Part shown: one piece after another, positions 1-5,109 of the stretch
Numbering within the stretch: the first letter of the stretch is position 1
Layout of the letters: the number at the start of each line of letters is the position of its first letter
Assembly (NCBI GenBank): GCA_017543005.1
Contig: JAFWEA010000289.1
Location: 1-5,109 of the forward strand
Length of the DNA: 5,109 nt
Direction of reading: 5' to 3'
Source of the DNA: Solobacterium sp.
GTDB taxonomy: Bacteria > Bacillota_I > Bacilli_A > Erysipelotrichales > Erysipelotrichaceae
Made by a program: the position numbers and the translations under genes
Notes under the pieces: generated by a model
The model's input: the letters and a program-made list of their open reading frames with translations, nothing else
Told to the model about the DNA's origin: nothing
Databases searched by the model: none

Positions 1-2
1 AG

Positions 3-479
3 GAAAAAGGCCAGCAGCCGCAGCAGGGCCGCCGTATCGGCATGATCGCTGAAGCGGTACCAGTAGACAAACAGATTCAGGGAACTGAAGACAATCGAGG
101 TGGACTGGCAGAATGTGATCAGATACAGCAGCGGCTCATTTGGGTTCATCAGCCGCACAATCACCTGCAGGATCCCCATGCAAACAACTCCGGTCAGGGC
201 ATAGCTGACCATGCAGGAACAAAGATAATCCCCCTGCCGGTCCGCATGTTCGGTCATTTCACGGGTGATCATGCCGTTATAGCCCAGCGAAGCCACCGCC
301 GTCAAAAGCGTAATCCAAGAAGCCGCATAGTCAACAAGGCCCTTGGCTTCCAGTGACAGCATATGGGCCACATACAGATTCAGCAGGAACTGCAGCAGCG
401 CATAGGTCACATTGCCGAAAAAAATCCAGGATACATTCCTTTTCAGACGTCTGCTGAAATTCTGCGGGCCTGCACTCAT
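3..479 (-). CDS. Wzx-type polysaccharide flippase (partial, N-terminal 159 codons)
   Basis: This reading frame begins at the ATG at 479-477 and stays open to the left edge, so only about the first third of a typical 400-500 residue flippase is present. It starts MSAGPQNFSRRLKRNVSWIF: a short basic cytoplasmic tail followed by hydrophobic stretches at about residues 17-40, 51-70, 89-110 and 117-140, as expected of a multi-pass inner-membrane protein. The segment around residues 41-63 (LSLEAKGLVDYAASW) matches the family pattern in which a 'Y/KGL..YAAS' stretch follows the first membrane helix. Proteins of this family flip undecaprenyl-linked oligosaccharide units across the cytoplasmic membrane. 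The start is supported by the site AAGGAAGG at 487-494, seven bases upstream, and by a promoter at 506-534. The gene lies on the same strand as the licD operon but is separated from it by an oppositely oriented glycosyltransferase. Family assignment is good; the exported substrate is unknown. Confidence 0.82.
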   Translation of the reverse strand, partial: MSAGPQNFSRRLKRNVSWIFFGNVTYALLQFLLNLYVAHMLSLEAKGLVDYAASWITLLTAVASLGYNGMITREMTEHADRQGDYLCSCMVSYALTGVVCMGILQVIVRLMNPNEPLLYLITFCQSTSIVFSSLNLFVYWYRFSDHADTAALLRLLAFF

Positions 480-486
480 CCGTTTA

Positions 487-494
487 CCTTCCTT
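487..494 (-). promoter_or_regulatory. Shine-Dalgarno site of the flippase gene
   Basis: On the minus strand AAGGAAGG lies seven bases ahead of the ATG at 479-477. This is an ideal distance, and it fixes the flippase start. Confidence 0.75.
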
Positions 495-505
495 TTCAAC
501 TAAGT

Positions 506-534
506 ATTATCCCCAAACAGAACGGTCTTGACAA
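506..534 (-). promoter_or_regulatory. Sigma-70/SigA-type promoter driving the flippase gene
   Basis: Read on the minus strand, TTGTCA (534-529) is followed by a 17-base spacer and GATAAT (511-506). Each box matches the consensus (TTGACA, TATAAT) at five of six positions and the spacing is optimal. The start of transcription would fall near 499, giving a leader of about 20 bases that just contains the ribosome binding site at 487-494. The flippase can therefore be transcribed independently of the licD operon. The -35 box sits in the 9-base palindrome CTTGACAAG (527-535), which also reads TTGACA on the plus strand, but no matching -10 box follows in that direction. Confidence 0.68.
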
Positions 535-609
535 GTAAAGGCATGATTACGGGGATTCCCGCGGTCATTTTCTGCGGTTTTTCCGGCGGATTCGTGAGAC
601 AATACCATT

Positions 610-1791
610 ATGAGAGTCTGCTATATCAATTCCGTCTGCGGCTTCGGCTCCACCGGGCGGATCGTGGTCAAACTGGCATCGTCCGTGGATGAAGCCCTGG
701 TCTGTTACGGCCGGAAGGACTTTACCCGCACAGATGCCCCTTTTGAAACGTATAAAATGACCGGGTTTGCCGGCAATGCGGCGGCGGCCCTGGGCACCAT
801 CCTGTTCAACCGCAACGGCTTTGACAACCGTACCGAGACGGAAAAACTGATCAGCAAGATCGAAGCATTCAAGCCGGATCTCATCCACCTGCATAATCTG
901 CACGGTTATTACCTGAATATCGAAGTGCTGTTCGACTATCTGAAAAAAAGCGGCATCCCGGTGGTCTGGACGCTGCATGACTGCTGGAGCATGACCGGCT
1001 ACTGCCCGCATTTTGAAAATGTCGGCTGCACACAGTATCAGACCGAATGCAGGAACTGTCCGTATCCGTGGGGCTATCCTTTTTCCCTGTTCAAGCAGCA
1101 TATCCCGGAAAACTACCGGCGCAAAAAGCAGGCTTTTACCGGTGCACCGCAGCTGACGGTTGTCACCCCTTCCGCCTGGCTGGGCAATATCGTGCGCTCT
1201 TCCTACCTGCGGGATTATCCGCTGCAGGTGATCCATAACGGCATTGACCTGCACGATTTCCACGATGAGGGTGAAGATGTCCGCAAAGACTTCTCGCTGC
1301 TTTTCGTCGCCGGCACATGGACAAAGGAAAAAGGCGCGGAAGACATCATGAAGCTGATCCCGCTGCTGCCCCCGGAGATCCATACGACGATCATCGGCAG
1401 CGGCTCCGAACAGTTTGCCGGGCTGCCCAACTGCACGGTATACAAGCATACTTCCGACAAGGCGGAACTGATCCGGCTGTATTCTTCGGCTTCCCTGTTT
1501 ATCAATCCGACCCATGAGGATACCTTCCCGACCGTCAATATCGAAGCCCTGGCCTGCGGCACCCCGGTCATCACCTACAACACCGGCGGCAGTCCGGAAA
1601 TCCCGGATGAAAAGACCGGCATGGTCATAGAAAAAGGCAATGTACAGGCCCTTGCGGATTGTATCCGGGCCCAGTACAATGCCTCATCATTCTCACGGGA
1701 TGACTGCCGGAAACGGGCCGGCCTGTTCAGTGATCAGGCGATGGTTTCCGCTTATCTTTCCCTCTATCAGTCAATCCAGACCGCATCATAA
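610..1791 (+). CDS. GT4-family glycosyltransferase (GT-B fold)
   Basis: The 393-residue protein is full length for a retaining GT4 glycosyltransferase, which transfers a sugar from a nucleotide donor to a lipid-linked acceptor on the cytoplasmic face of the membrane. The N-terminal acceptor domain starts MRVCYINSVCGFGSTGRI, with the GSTGRI loop at residues 13-18 seen in capsule and exopolysaccharide transferases. HDCWSMTGYC (123-132) begins a cysteine cluster (C125, C132, C140, C147, C150) typical of this subfamily and possibly metal binding. The C-terminal donor domain has VAGTWTKEKG (233-242), then an EDTFPTVNIEALACGTPV block (303-320) equivalent to the EX7E signature with E312 as the second acid, and NTGGSPE at 324-330. 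An in-frame stop at 595-597 and the family-typical N-terminus support the ATG at 610, though no good ribosome binding site precedes it. The gene is divergent from the flippase and overlaps licD tail-to-tail by 25 bp. Sugar specificity cannot be read. Confidence 0.93.
   Translation: MRVCYINSVCGFGSTGRIVVKLASSVDEALVCYGRKDFTRTDAPFETYKMTGFAGNAAAALGTILFNRNGFDNRTETEKLISKIEAFKPDLIHLHNLHGYYLNIEVLFDYLKKSGIPVVWTLHDCWSMTGYCPHFENVGCTQYQTECRNCPYPWGYPFSLFKQHIPENYRRKKQAFTGAPQLTVVTPSAWLGNIVRSSYLRDYPLQVIHNGIDLHDFHDEGEDVRKDFSLLFVAGTWTKEKGAEDIMKLIPLLPPEIHTTIIGSGSEQFAGLPNCTVYKHTSDKAELIRLYSSASLFINPTHEDTFPTVNIEALACGTPVITYNTGGSPEIPDEKTGMVIEKGNVQALADCIRAQYNASSFSRDDCRKRAGLFSDQAMVSAYLSLYQSIQTAS
1627..1683 (-). terminator. 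Possible intrinsic terminator of the licD operon, inside the glycosyltransferase gene
   Basis: About 84 bases past the licD stop, the minus strand can fold a long imperfect hairpin between 1683 and 1636. Pairs are GGCA/TGCC, TGTAC/GTACA, GGCCC/GGGCC and an inner GGAT/ATCC, about 18 base pairs in all, interrupted by a mismatch, a small internal loop and a bulge. Five T residues follow immediately (1635-1631), then CTAT. No other hairpin with a T tract was found downstream of licD. The element sits in glycosyltransferase codons for roughly EKGNVQALADCIRAQYNA, so it may be a chance structure. Confidence 0.42.
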
Positions 1792-2585
1792 ACATGATGC
1801 GATTTTCTTTTTTCTTCCGGCGGCAGCTGCATATAGTCCCCGTTGTAGAAACCGGTCAGGATCTCATGATAGCAGGCCGGGATCTTGAATTCATATTGTT
1901 CAAACGGTACCGTGATGTACTCGTCGAACCACTCCCGCTTCAGAATCTCCTTCAGACCGTTATGGGCAGCACACACAAAGCCGACATATGCGGTCATTTT
2001 TTCATCCGCAAACCGCATGCAGGTCTCATCCAGTTCTTTGATCAGTTTGGGTCTGACCCCTTTGGGTGAAACTGCCTTGACCGCCGCTATGACGGCATTT
2101 TTATACCAGGCTCTCTCCTTGATGATCTTCCAGTTCTGCACATCGATCTTCCGGCGGATCGCCATCGTATCCTCGAACAGTTTTTTCGCGTCTTCCAGAT
2201 TGTCGCCGACATTGTCCAGCGGGAACACATCCAGGTATACACCGATCTGCAGGTCGGAATCCGCCGCTTCCTTCAGAATTGTCTTATTGTTGTAGAACTT
2301 GCCGGAGGAAACATAGAGATCTGCTTCGTCATGATAAGTCATGAAATCATAGTCCGGGTTTGTTCTTTCCTGCGGGTAGATCCGGATGAATTCCTCATAG
2401 TCATATCTGGGCATGCCCACATCAATATCATCATCCCAGGGGATGAAGCCCTTATGCCGGACTGCCCCGAGCATCGTGCCGCCGGTCAGAAAGTACTTCA
2501 GACCATGCGCATCACAGAATTCCGTATAATTCACCAGCATGTCCAGCATCAGCTGTTTCTGTTCTTCCAGAGTGATCTTTCTCAT
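1767..2585 (-). CDS. LicD-family phosphotransferase
   Basis: The 272-residue protein has the usual length and layout of the LicD (nucleotidyltransferase-fold) family, which attaches phosphocholine or other phosphorylated small groups from CDP/CMP-activated donors to cell-surface glycans. The signature lies at residues 34-67: TGGTMLGAVRHKGF followed by IPWDDDIDVGMPRYDYEEF. G35-G36 and the acidic set D51, D52, D53 and D55 form the expected metal and nucleotide site. DVFPLD (119-124) and the C-terminal GDYMQLPPEEKR...HH (249-264) are also typical. There is no signal peptide or membrane span, so it acts in the cytoplasm. Its ATG overlaps the TGA of the upstream ThDP gene (ATGA) and there is no clear independent ribosome binding site, which points to translational coupling. 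Its 3' end overlaps the convergent glycosyltransferase. Phosphocholine is only one possible substrate: no choline kinase or choline transporter gene is visible here. Confidence 0.92.
   Translation of the reverse strand: MRKITLEEQKQLMLDMLVNYTEFCDAHGLKYFLTGGTMLGAVRHKGFIPWDDDIDVGMPRYDYEEFIRIYPQERTNPDYDFMTYHDEADLYVSSGKFYNNKTILKEAADSDLQIGVYLDVFPLDNVGDNLEDAKKLFEDTMAIRRKIDVQNWKIIKERAWYKNAVIAAVKAVSPKGVRPKLIKELDETCMRFADEKMTAYVGFVCAAHNGLKEILKREWFDEYITVPFEQYEFKIPACYHEILTGFYNGDYMQLPPEEKRKSHHVYDAVWID
1782..1817 (+). terminator. Intrinsic terminator of the glycosyltransferase gene, inside licD
   Basis: A perfect 8-bp stem is formed by CGCATCAT (1782-1789) and ATGATGCG (1794-1801) with the four-base loop AAAC. 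A T-rich tract follows at once on the plus strand (1802-1817, with runs of four and six T). The left arm includes the last codons of the glycosyltransferase and the loop contains part of its TAA stop. The whole element also lies within the last codons of licD on the other strand, where the T tract reads as the A-rich codons for EKRK and the hairpin as HHVYDA. On the minus strand no T run follows the hairpin, so it should work only in the plus direction. Confidence 0.72.
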
Positions 2586-4366
2586 TCTTCGTACGCTTTC
2601 TTCAATTCGGCCGCAAGGACTTCCTCGTCCAGATACGGATAGAGGTTTTCATAGGTCGGCATGCGGAAGGTGCCGTCCGGATTGGCAATGGAACGGATGC
2701 GCGGCTTGACCTCGATGCCGGTCTCCACATCCACTTCACAGATCACCGGCTCATCCGCCGCCAGCACTTCCCTGACCTTGTCTTCCAGGGCATGCGGATC
2801 CGAGCAGTGCACATACTTCAGCCCGTAGGCTTCCGCGATCCGCTGCAGTTTCGGGATCGGCACACCGTCTTCGATGTTCGCCCCAAACGGCGGGTTGATG
2901 TTGTATCCGCCCTGGGACATCCGGATGAACTCATAGCCGTCATTGGCCAGCACAAACAGTTTTAACGGAATCCGGTAAGCGGCCAGGGTCGCAAATTCCT
3001 GGATATTCATCTGCAGACAGCCGTCCCCGGTAAAGCAGATGACATTGCTGCGGCGTCTGTTCGCTTCGGCATGGCCGATCGAAGTCGCCCAGAAGCCCAT
3101 GGCGGAAAGACCGCCGGAGATGAAGACCCGCTGGCCCTTTTTGACCTGCCAGGTCTGGGCCACGATACTGCAGGAACTGCCGGTATCCGCAGCCGCAATA
3201 TCATTCTCACCGGCCAGCCGGCTGACTGTGTCAACCAGGTCATACGAGTTGATGACATCGTCTTTCCTGTACTCATCCAGCATGATGGGATAACGCTTCT
3301 TCCAGTCGGCACAGCAGGCCACCCATTTCTCATGTTTTGCCTGATACTCTGCATCCTGCAGGTATGCGCAGGCCTGCGTCAGGAAATCATGGATATCCCC
3401 TTCAATGGCCTCATCGATCCTGACCCCATACTTGTTCAGTTCGGCCGGATCACATTCGATCAGGATCTTATGGGACTGCCGGGAGAAGACTTCGACGTTG
3501 TATCCCGTGGTGTTTGGTGCCAGGTGGCTGCCCAGCACCAGCATGACATCGCAGGTTTCAATCGCAAAGTGCGACGGCCGGCTGCCGTGGGTGCCGCAGC
3601 GGCCGACAAAATACGGATTGTCAGACTCGATCGTATCGATGCCCATGCGGGAATTCACCACCGGCAGATCGAGTTTCTCAATGAACTCATGGAACAGCTC
3701 CACACTGTCGGACAGACGGATGCCCTGGCCGGCCAGCACCAGCGGGCGCTTCGCCTGCTTCAGCTGTTCCAGGACATGTTTTACGTTATCAGCCGGCAGT
3801 TTCTTTTCTTCCTGCGGGAAAACCGGCGGATAGGCACATGGGCAGTCTGCCCCCTGGATATTGATCGGGATCTCAATGCAGACCGGACCGGGTCTGCCGG
3901 TACTTGCGGTCTGCCAGGCATTGGCGATGACCCCGGCTGTTTTAGCCGGATCGTCTAGCAGATAGTGCTTCTTGGTCACCGGTTCCATCAGCCGGCTGGT
4001 CTTGACATCCTGGGTGCCGTACTGGCGGATGTCATGTTCCAGCTCATAATGCACATGGGCCGAATTGGAGTTGCCGGTAATCAGGATGACCGGTGAGGAA
4101 TCGACATAGGCCTGGGCCATGCCGGTAATCGTGTTGGTCAGGGCCGGGCCGTTGGTCACAAAAGCCAGCCCAGGCTTGCCCGAAACCCGGGCATAACCGT
4201 CTGCCGCCATGACTACAGCCTGTTCATGATTGCAGAAAGTATATTTCAGTTTTTCCGAATGACTCAGGGCCTTGCAGATCCAGAGCGCCGCCCCGCCGAC
4301 AATGACATAGGCATGCTCAATCCCCTGATCTTCCAGATATTTAACGATATATTCCGATACGTTCAT
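2582..4366 (-). CDS. Thiamine-diphosphate-dependent enzyme, acetolactate-synthase superfamily
   Basis: The 594-residue protein has the three-domain architecture of acetolactate synthase relatives: an N-terminal pyrimidine-binding domain (about 1-170), a middle domain (about 193-330) and a C-terminal pyrophosphate-binding domain (about 375-550). E48 in NHEQAVVMAADGYAR is the conserved glutamate that activates the cofactor. GDG at 447-449, then 24 residues and A474-N475, forms the Mg/ThDP motif. The metal-ligand Asn (N475) is kept but the preceding Asn of the usual NN pair is Ala. The sequence after it (DGYEFIRMSQ) resembles uncharacterised ThDP proteins of surface-glycan loci more than housekeeping acetolactate synthase, which normally lies beside a small regulatory subunit and other branched-chain amino acid genes. 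It probably decarboxylates a 2-oxo acid and may transfer the resulting two-carbon unit. The site AGAGAG (4374-4379) lies seven bases before the start, 13 bp after the cytidylyltransferase. The true substrate is unknown. Confidence 0.88.
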   Translation of the reverse strand: MNVSEYIVKYLEDQGIEHAYVIVGGAALWICKALSHSEKLKYTFCNHEQAVVMAADGYARVSGKPGLAFVTNGPALTNTITGMAQAYVDSSPVILITGNSNSAHVHYELEHDIRQYGTQDVKTSRLMEPVTKKHYLLDDPAKTAGVIANAWQTASTGRPGPVCIEIPINIQGADCPCAYPPVFPQEEKKLPADNVKHVLEQLKQAKRPLVLAGQGIRLSDSVELFHEFIEKLDLPVVNSRMGIDTIESDNPYFVGRCGTHGSRPSHFAIETCDVMLVLGSHLAPNTTGYNVEVFSRQSHKILIECDPAELNKYGVRIDEAIEGDIHDFLTQACAYLQDAEYQAKHEKWVACCADWKKRYPIMLDEYRKDDVINSYDLVDTVSRLAGENDIAAADTGSSCSIVAQTWQVKKGQRVFISGGLSAMGFWATSIGHAEANRRRSNVICFTGDGCLQMNIQEFATLAAYRIPLKLFVLANDGYEFIRMSQGGYNINPPFGANIEDGVPIPKLQRIAEAYGLKYVHCSDPHALEDKVREVLAADEPVICEVDVETGIEVKPRIRSIANPDGTFRMPTYENLYPYLDEEVLAAELKKAYEE

Positions 4367-4373
4367 AGTTTTT

Positions 4374-4379
4374 CTCTCT
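4374..4379 (-). promoter_or_regulatory. Ribosome binding site of the ThDP enzyme gene
   Basis: On the minus strand AGAGAG comes directly after the TAG stop of the cytidylyltransferase and seven bases before the ATG at 4366-4364. It supports that start and close translational linkage of the two genes. Confidence 0.5.
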
Positions 4380-5093
4380 CTATTTCAGCCAGACCATTGG
4401 TTCCGCCGTCAGGAGTGCCTTGAACAGCAGCAGGTCTTCCCTGGATGTAATCTTGAAGTTGAAGTCAGAACCCCGGTTGAACCAGACTTTGTGGCCGCAT
4501 TCAATCAGCAGGGTGCAGGTCGCCACCGACCCGGTGATCCCCTTGGCCTTTGCCTCATCATGCAGATCCATCATATCCTGCAGGTACATGGCATGGGGTG
4601 TCTGGGTCCGGTACAGGGTTTCCCGGTCAATGCTTTCAACAGACTGGACTTTATCCGGTGTCACCAGCATGGCTTCCTTGCAGTCAATGGCGGTAATGGC
4701 ATTTCCGTGCGCCTTGCACACATTGATGCAATCGGTGATGATCTGCGGTTCCAGGTACGGTCTTGCCCCGTCATGGACCAGCACGATATCATCCGGAGCA
4801 CATTCCTGATGAATCACTTCCAGGACATTTTCAATGGACTTCTGGCCGGTATCCCCGCCGCGGACAATGCCCTTGAGCTTGGTGATGCCGAACTGTCTGG
4901 CATAAAGCTTCATAAAGCCTTCCCAGCCTTCCAGACAGGCAATATAGATCGCATCAATATCGGGATGACTCTGGAAACATTCCATGGTATAGATGATGAT
5001 CGGCTTGTCATAAACATTCAGAAACTGTTTCGGCACATCCTGACCGGTTCTTGTACCGGTGCCGGCAGCTGTAATCAATGCGATATTGCTCAT
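4380..5093 (-). CDS. IspD/TarI-like cytidylyltransferase
   Basis: At 237 residues this is full length for the IspD/TarI family, which joins CTP and a polyol or similar phosphate to give a CDP-linked product and pyrophosphate. The nucleotide-binding loop is TAAGTGTRTG (8-17) followed by PKQF (21-24). HDGARP (107-112), DRETLYRTQTP (156-166) and the C-terminal FKITSREDL (213-221) follow in family order, including the Lys of the KIT motif. Two positions differ from canonical MEP cytidylyltransferase as I recall it. The substrate-side 'TDDA/TDEA' motif is replaced by TGSVAT (187-192), and the usual DT/S-[VIM]-K stretch reads DCKEAML (137-143). The setting, upstream of a ThDP enzyme and LicD, argues for a surface-glycan precursor role rather than isoprenoid synthesis. 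CDP-ribitol, CDP-glycerol-like or CMP-phosphonate products are all possible. The start follows a GAGGG ribosome binding site. Confidence 0.87.
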   Translation of the reverse strand: MSNIALITAAGTGTRTGQDVPKQFLNVYDKPIIIYTMECFQSHPDIDAIYIACLEGWEGFMKLYARQFGITKLKGIVRGGDTGQKSIENVLEVIHQECAPDDIVLVHDGARPYLEPQIITDCINVCKAHGNAITAIDCKEAMLVTPDKVQSVESIDRETLYRTQTPHAMYLQDMMDLHDEAKAKGITGSVATCTLLIECGHKVWFNRGSDFNFKITSREDLLLFKALLTAEPMVWLK

Positions 5094-5100
5094 ACCAGTA

Positions 5101-5107
5101 TCCCTCT
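5101..5107 (-). promoter_or_regulatory. Ribosome binding site of the cytidylyltransferase gene
   Basis: The minus strand reads AGAGGGA seven bases ahead of the ATG at 5093-5091. The first three bases visible at the right edge (5109-5107) read TGA, which could be the stop codon of another operon gene just upstream, but the frame cannot be tested. Confidence 0.55.
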
Positions 5108-5109
5108 CA

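Larger units (their letters stand above)
480..609. other. Divergent intergenic region between flippase and glycosyltransferase
   Basis: This 130-base spacer separates the two divergent genes. The left half holds the flippase promoter and ribosome binding site. The right half (535-609) contains short symmetric words such as GGGATTCCC (552-560) but no convincing promoter for the plus-strand gene. An in-frame TGA at 595-597 shows that the glycosyltransferase frame cannot begin further upstream than the few codons before 610. Confidence 0.6.

Noticed and set aside
42..356. A 104-codon plus-strand open frame opposite the partial flippase.
   Set aside because: The minus strand here encodes a convincing membrane protein with a promoter and ribosome binding site, whereas the plus frame has no recognisable features.
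528..550. A plus-strand promoter using TTGACA (528-533) for the glycosyltransferase.
   Set aside because: The nearest -10-like word (GATTAC, 545-550) is only 11 bases away, and positions 16-18 bases downstream are G-rich with no resemblance to TATAAT.
565..1515. A 316-codon open frame on the minus strand opposite the glycosyltransferase gene.
   Set aside because: It is antisense to a clear GT4 gene, has low-complexity Q/R/D/H-rich content with no recognisable motif, and has no promoter or ribosome binding site that I can see. It looks like a mirror frame produced by codon bias.
3071..3958. A 295-codon plus-strand open frame within the ThDP enzyme gene.
   Set aside because: It lies fully antisense to a gene with strong family motifs, and its translation shows no domain pattern. 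Other shorter frames inside the ThDP, licD and cytidylyltransferase genes were dismissed for the same reason.
2582..4366. Calling the ThDP gene ilvB (housekeeping acetolactate synthase).
   Set aside because: It has no small-subunit or branched-chain amino acid genes beside it, has an altered NN motif, and is overlapped by licD in a glycan operon. A broader family name is safer.
2582..4366. Calling the ThDP gene a phosphonopyruvate decarboxylase.
   Set aside because: Known enzymes of that kind are around 370-400 residues and lack this full three-domain layout. No PEP mutase is visible in the window.
1..5109. tRNA or rRNA genes, CRISPR arrays, insertion sequences, attachment sites or riboswitches.
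   Set aside because: The window is almost entirely coding. No direct-repeat arrays, transposase motifs, cloverleaf structures or long leader regions were seen.

Overview
The window is part of a surface-polysaccharide (capsule, cell-wall glycan or teichoic-acid-like) biosynthesis locus. The DNA is moderately GC-rich, with purine-rich Shine-Dalgarno sites ahead of several genes. The mix of a Wzx-type flippase, a GT4 glycosyltransferase, a LicD protein and a TarI/IspD-like cytidylyltransferase suggests a Bacillota (Firmicutes) bacterium, perhaps from the Erysipelotrichia or Clostridia. That assignment is an inference from gene content and composition, not from a marker gene.

Layout. Bases 3-479 (minus) hold the N-terminal 159 codons of a multi-pass membrane flippase that runs off the left edge. 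It has its own well-formed promoter (506-534) and a strong ribosome binding site. Bases 480-609 are the only sizeable intergenic stretch, lying between the divergent flippase and glycosyltransferase genes. Bases 610-1791 (plus) encode a GT4 glycosyltransferase. Bases 5093 down to 1767 (minus) form a tight three-gene unit: an IspD/TarI-like cytidylyltransferase, then a three-domain thiamine-diphosphate enzyme of the acetolactate-synthase superfamily, then a LicD-family phosphotransferase. Spacing within the unit is 13 bp, then a 4-bp ATGA overlap. Its promoter must lie to the right of the window.

Working together. The cytidylyltransferase probably makes a CDP/CMP-activated small molecule, and LicD probably moves the phosphorylated group from it onto a glycan. 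The ThDP enzyme between them is the best candidate for building the carbon skeleton of that group from a 2-oxo acid. The glycosyltransferase would extend the lipid-linked oligosaccharide and the flippase would export it. The exact substituent cannot be read from this window.

Most notable. The glycosyltransferase and licD converge and overlap tail-to-tail by 25 bp. Each appears to have an intrinsic terminator inside the other's coding sequence: a clear one for the glycosyltransferase at 1782-1817 and a plausible one for the licD operon at 1683-1627. The cytidylyltransferase-ThDP-LicD trio is a candidate pathway for an uncharacterised phospho-substituent.
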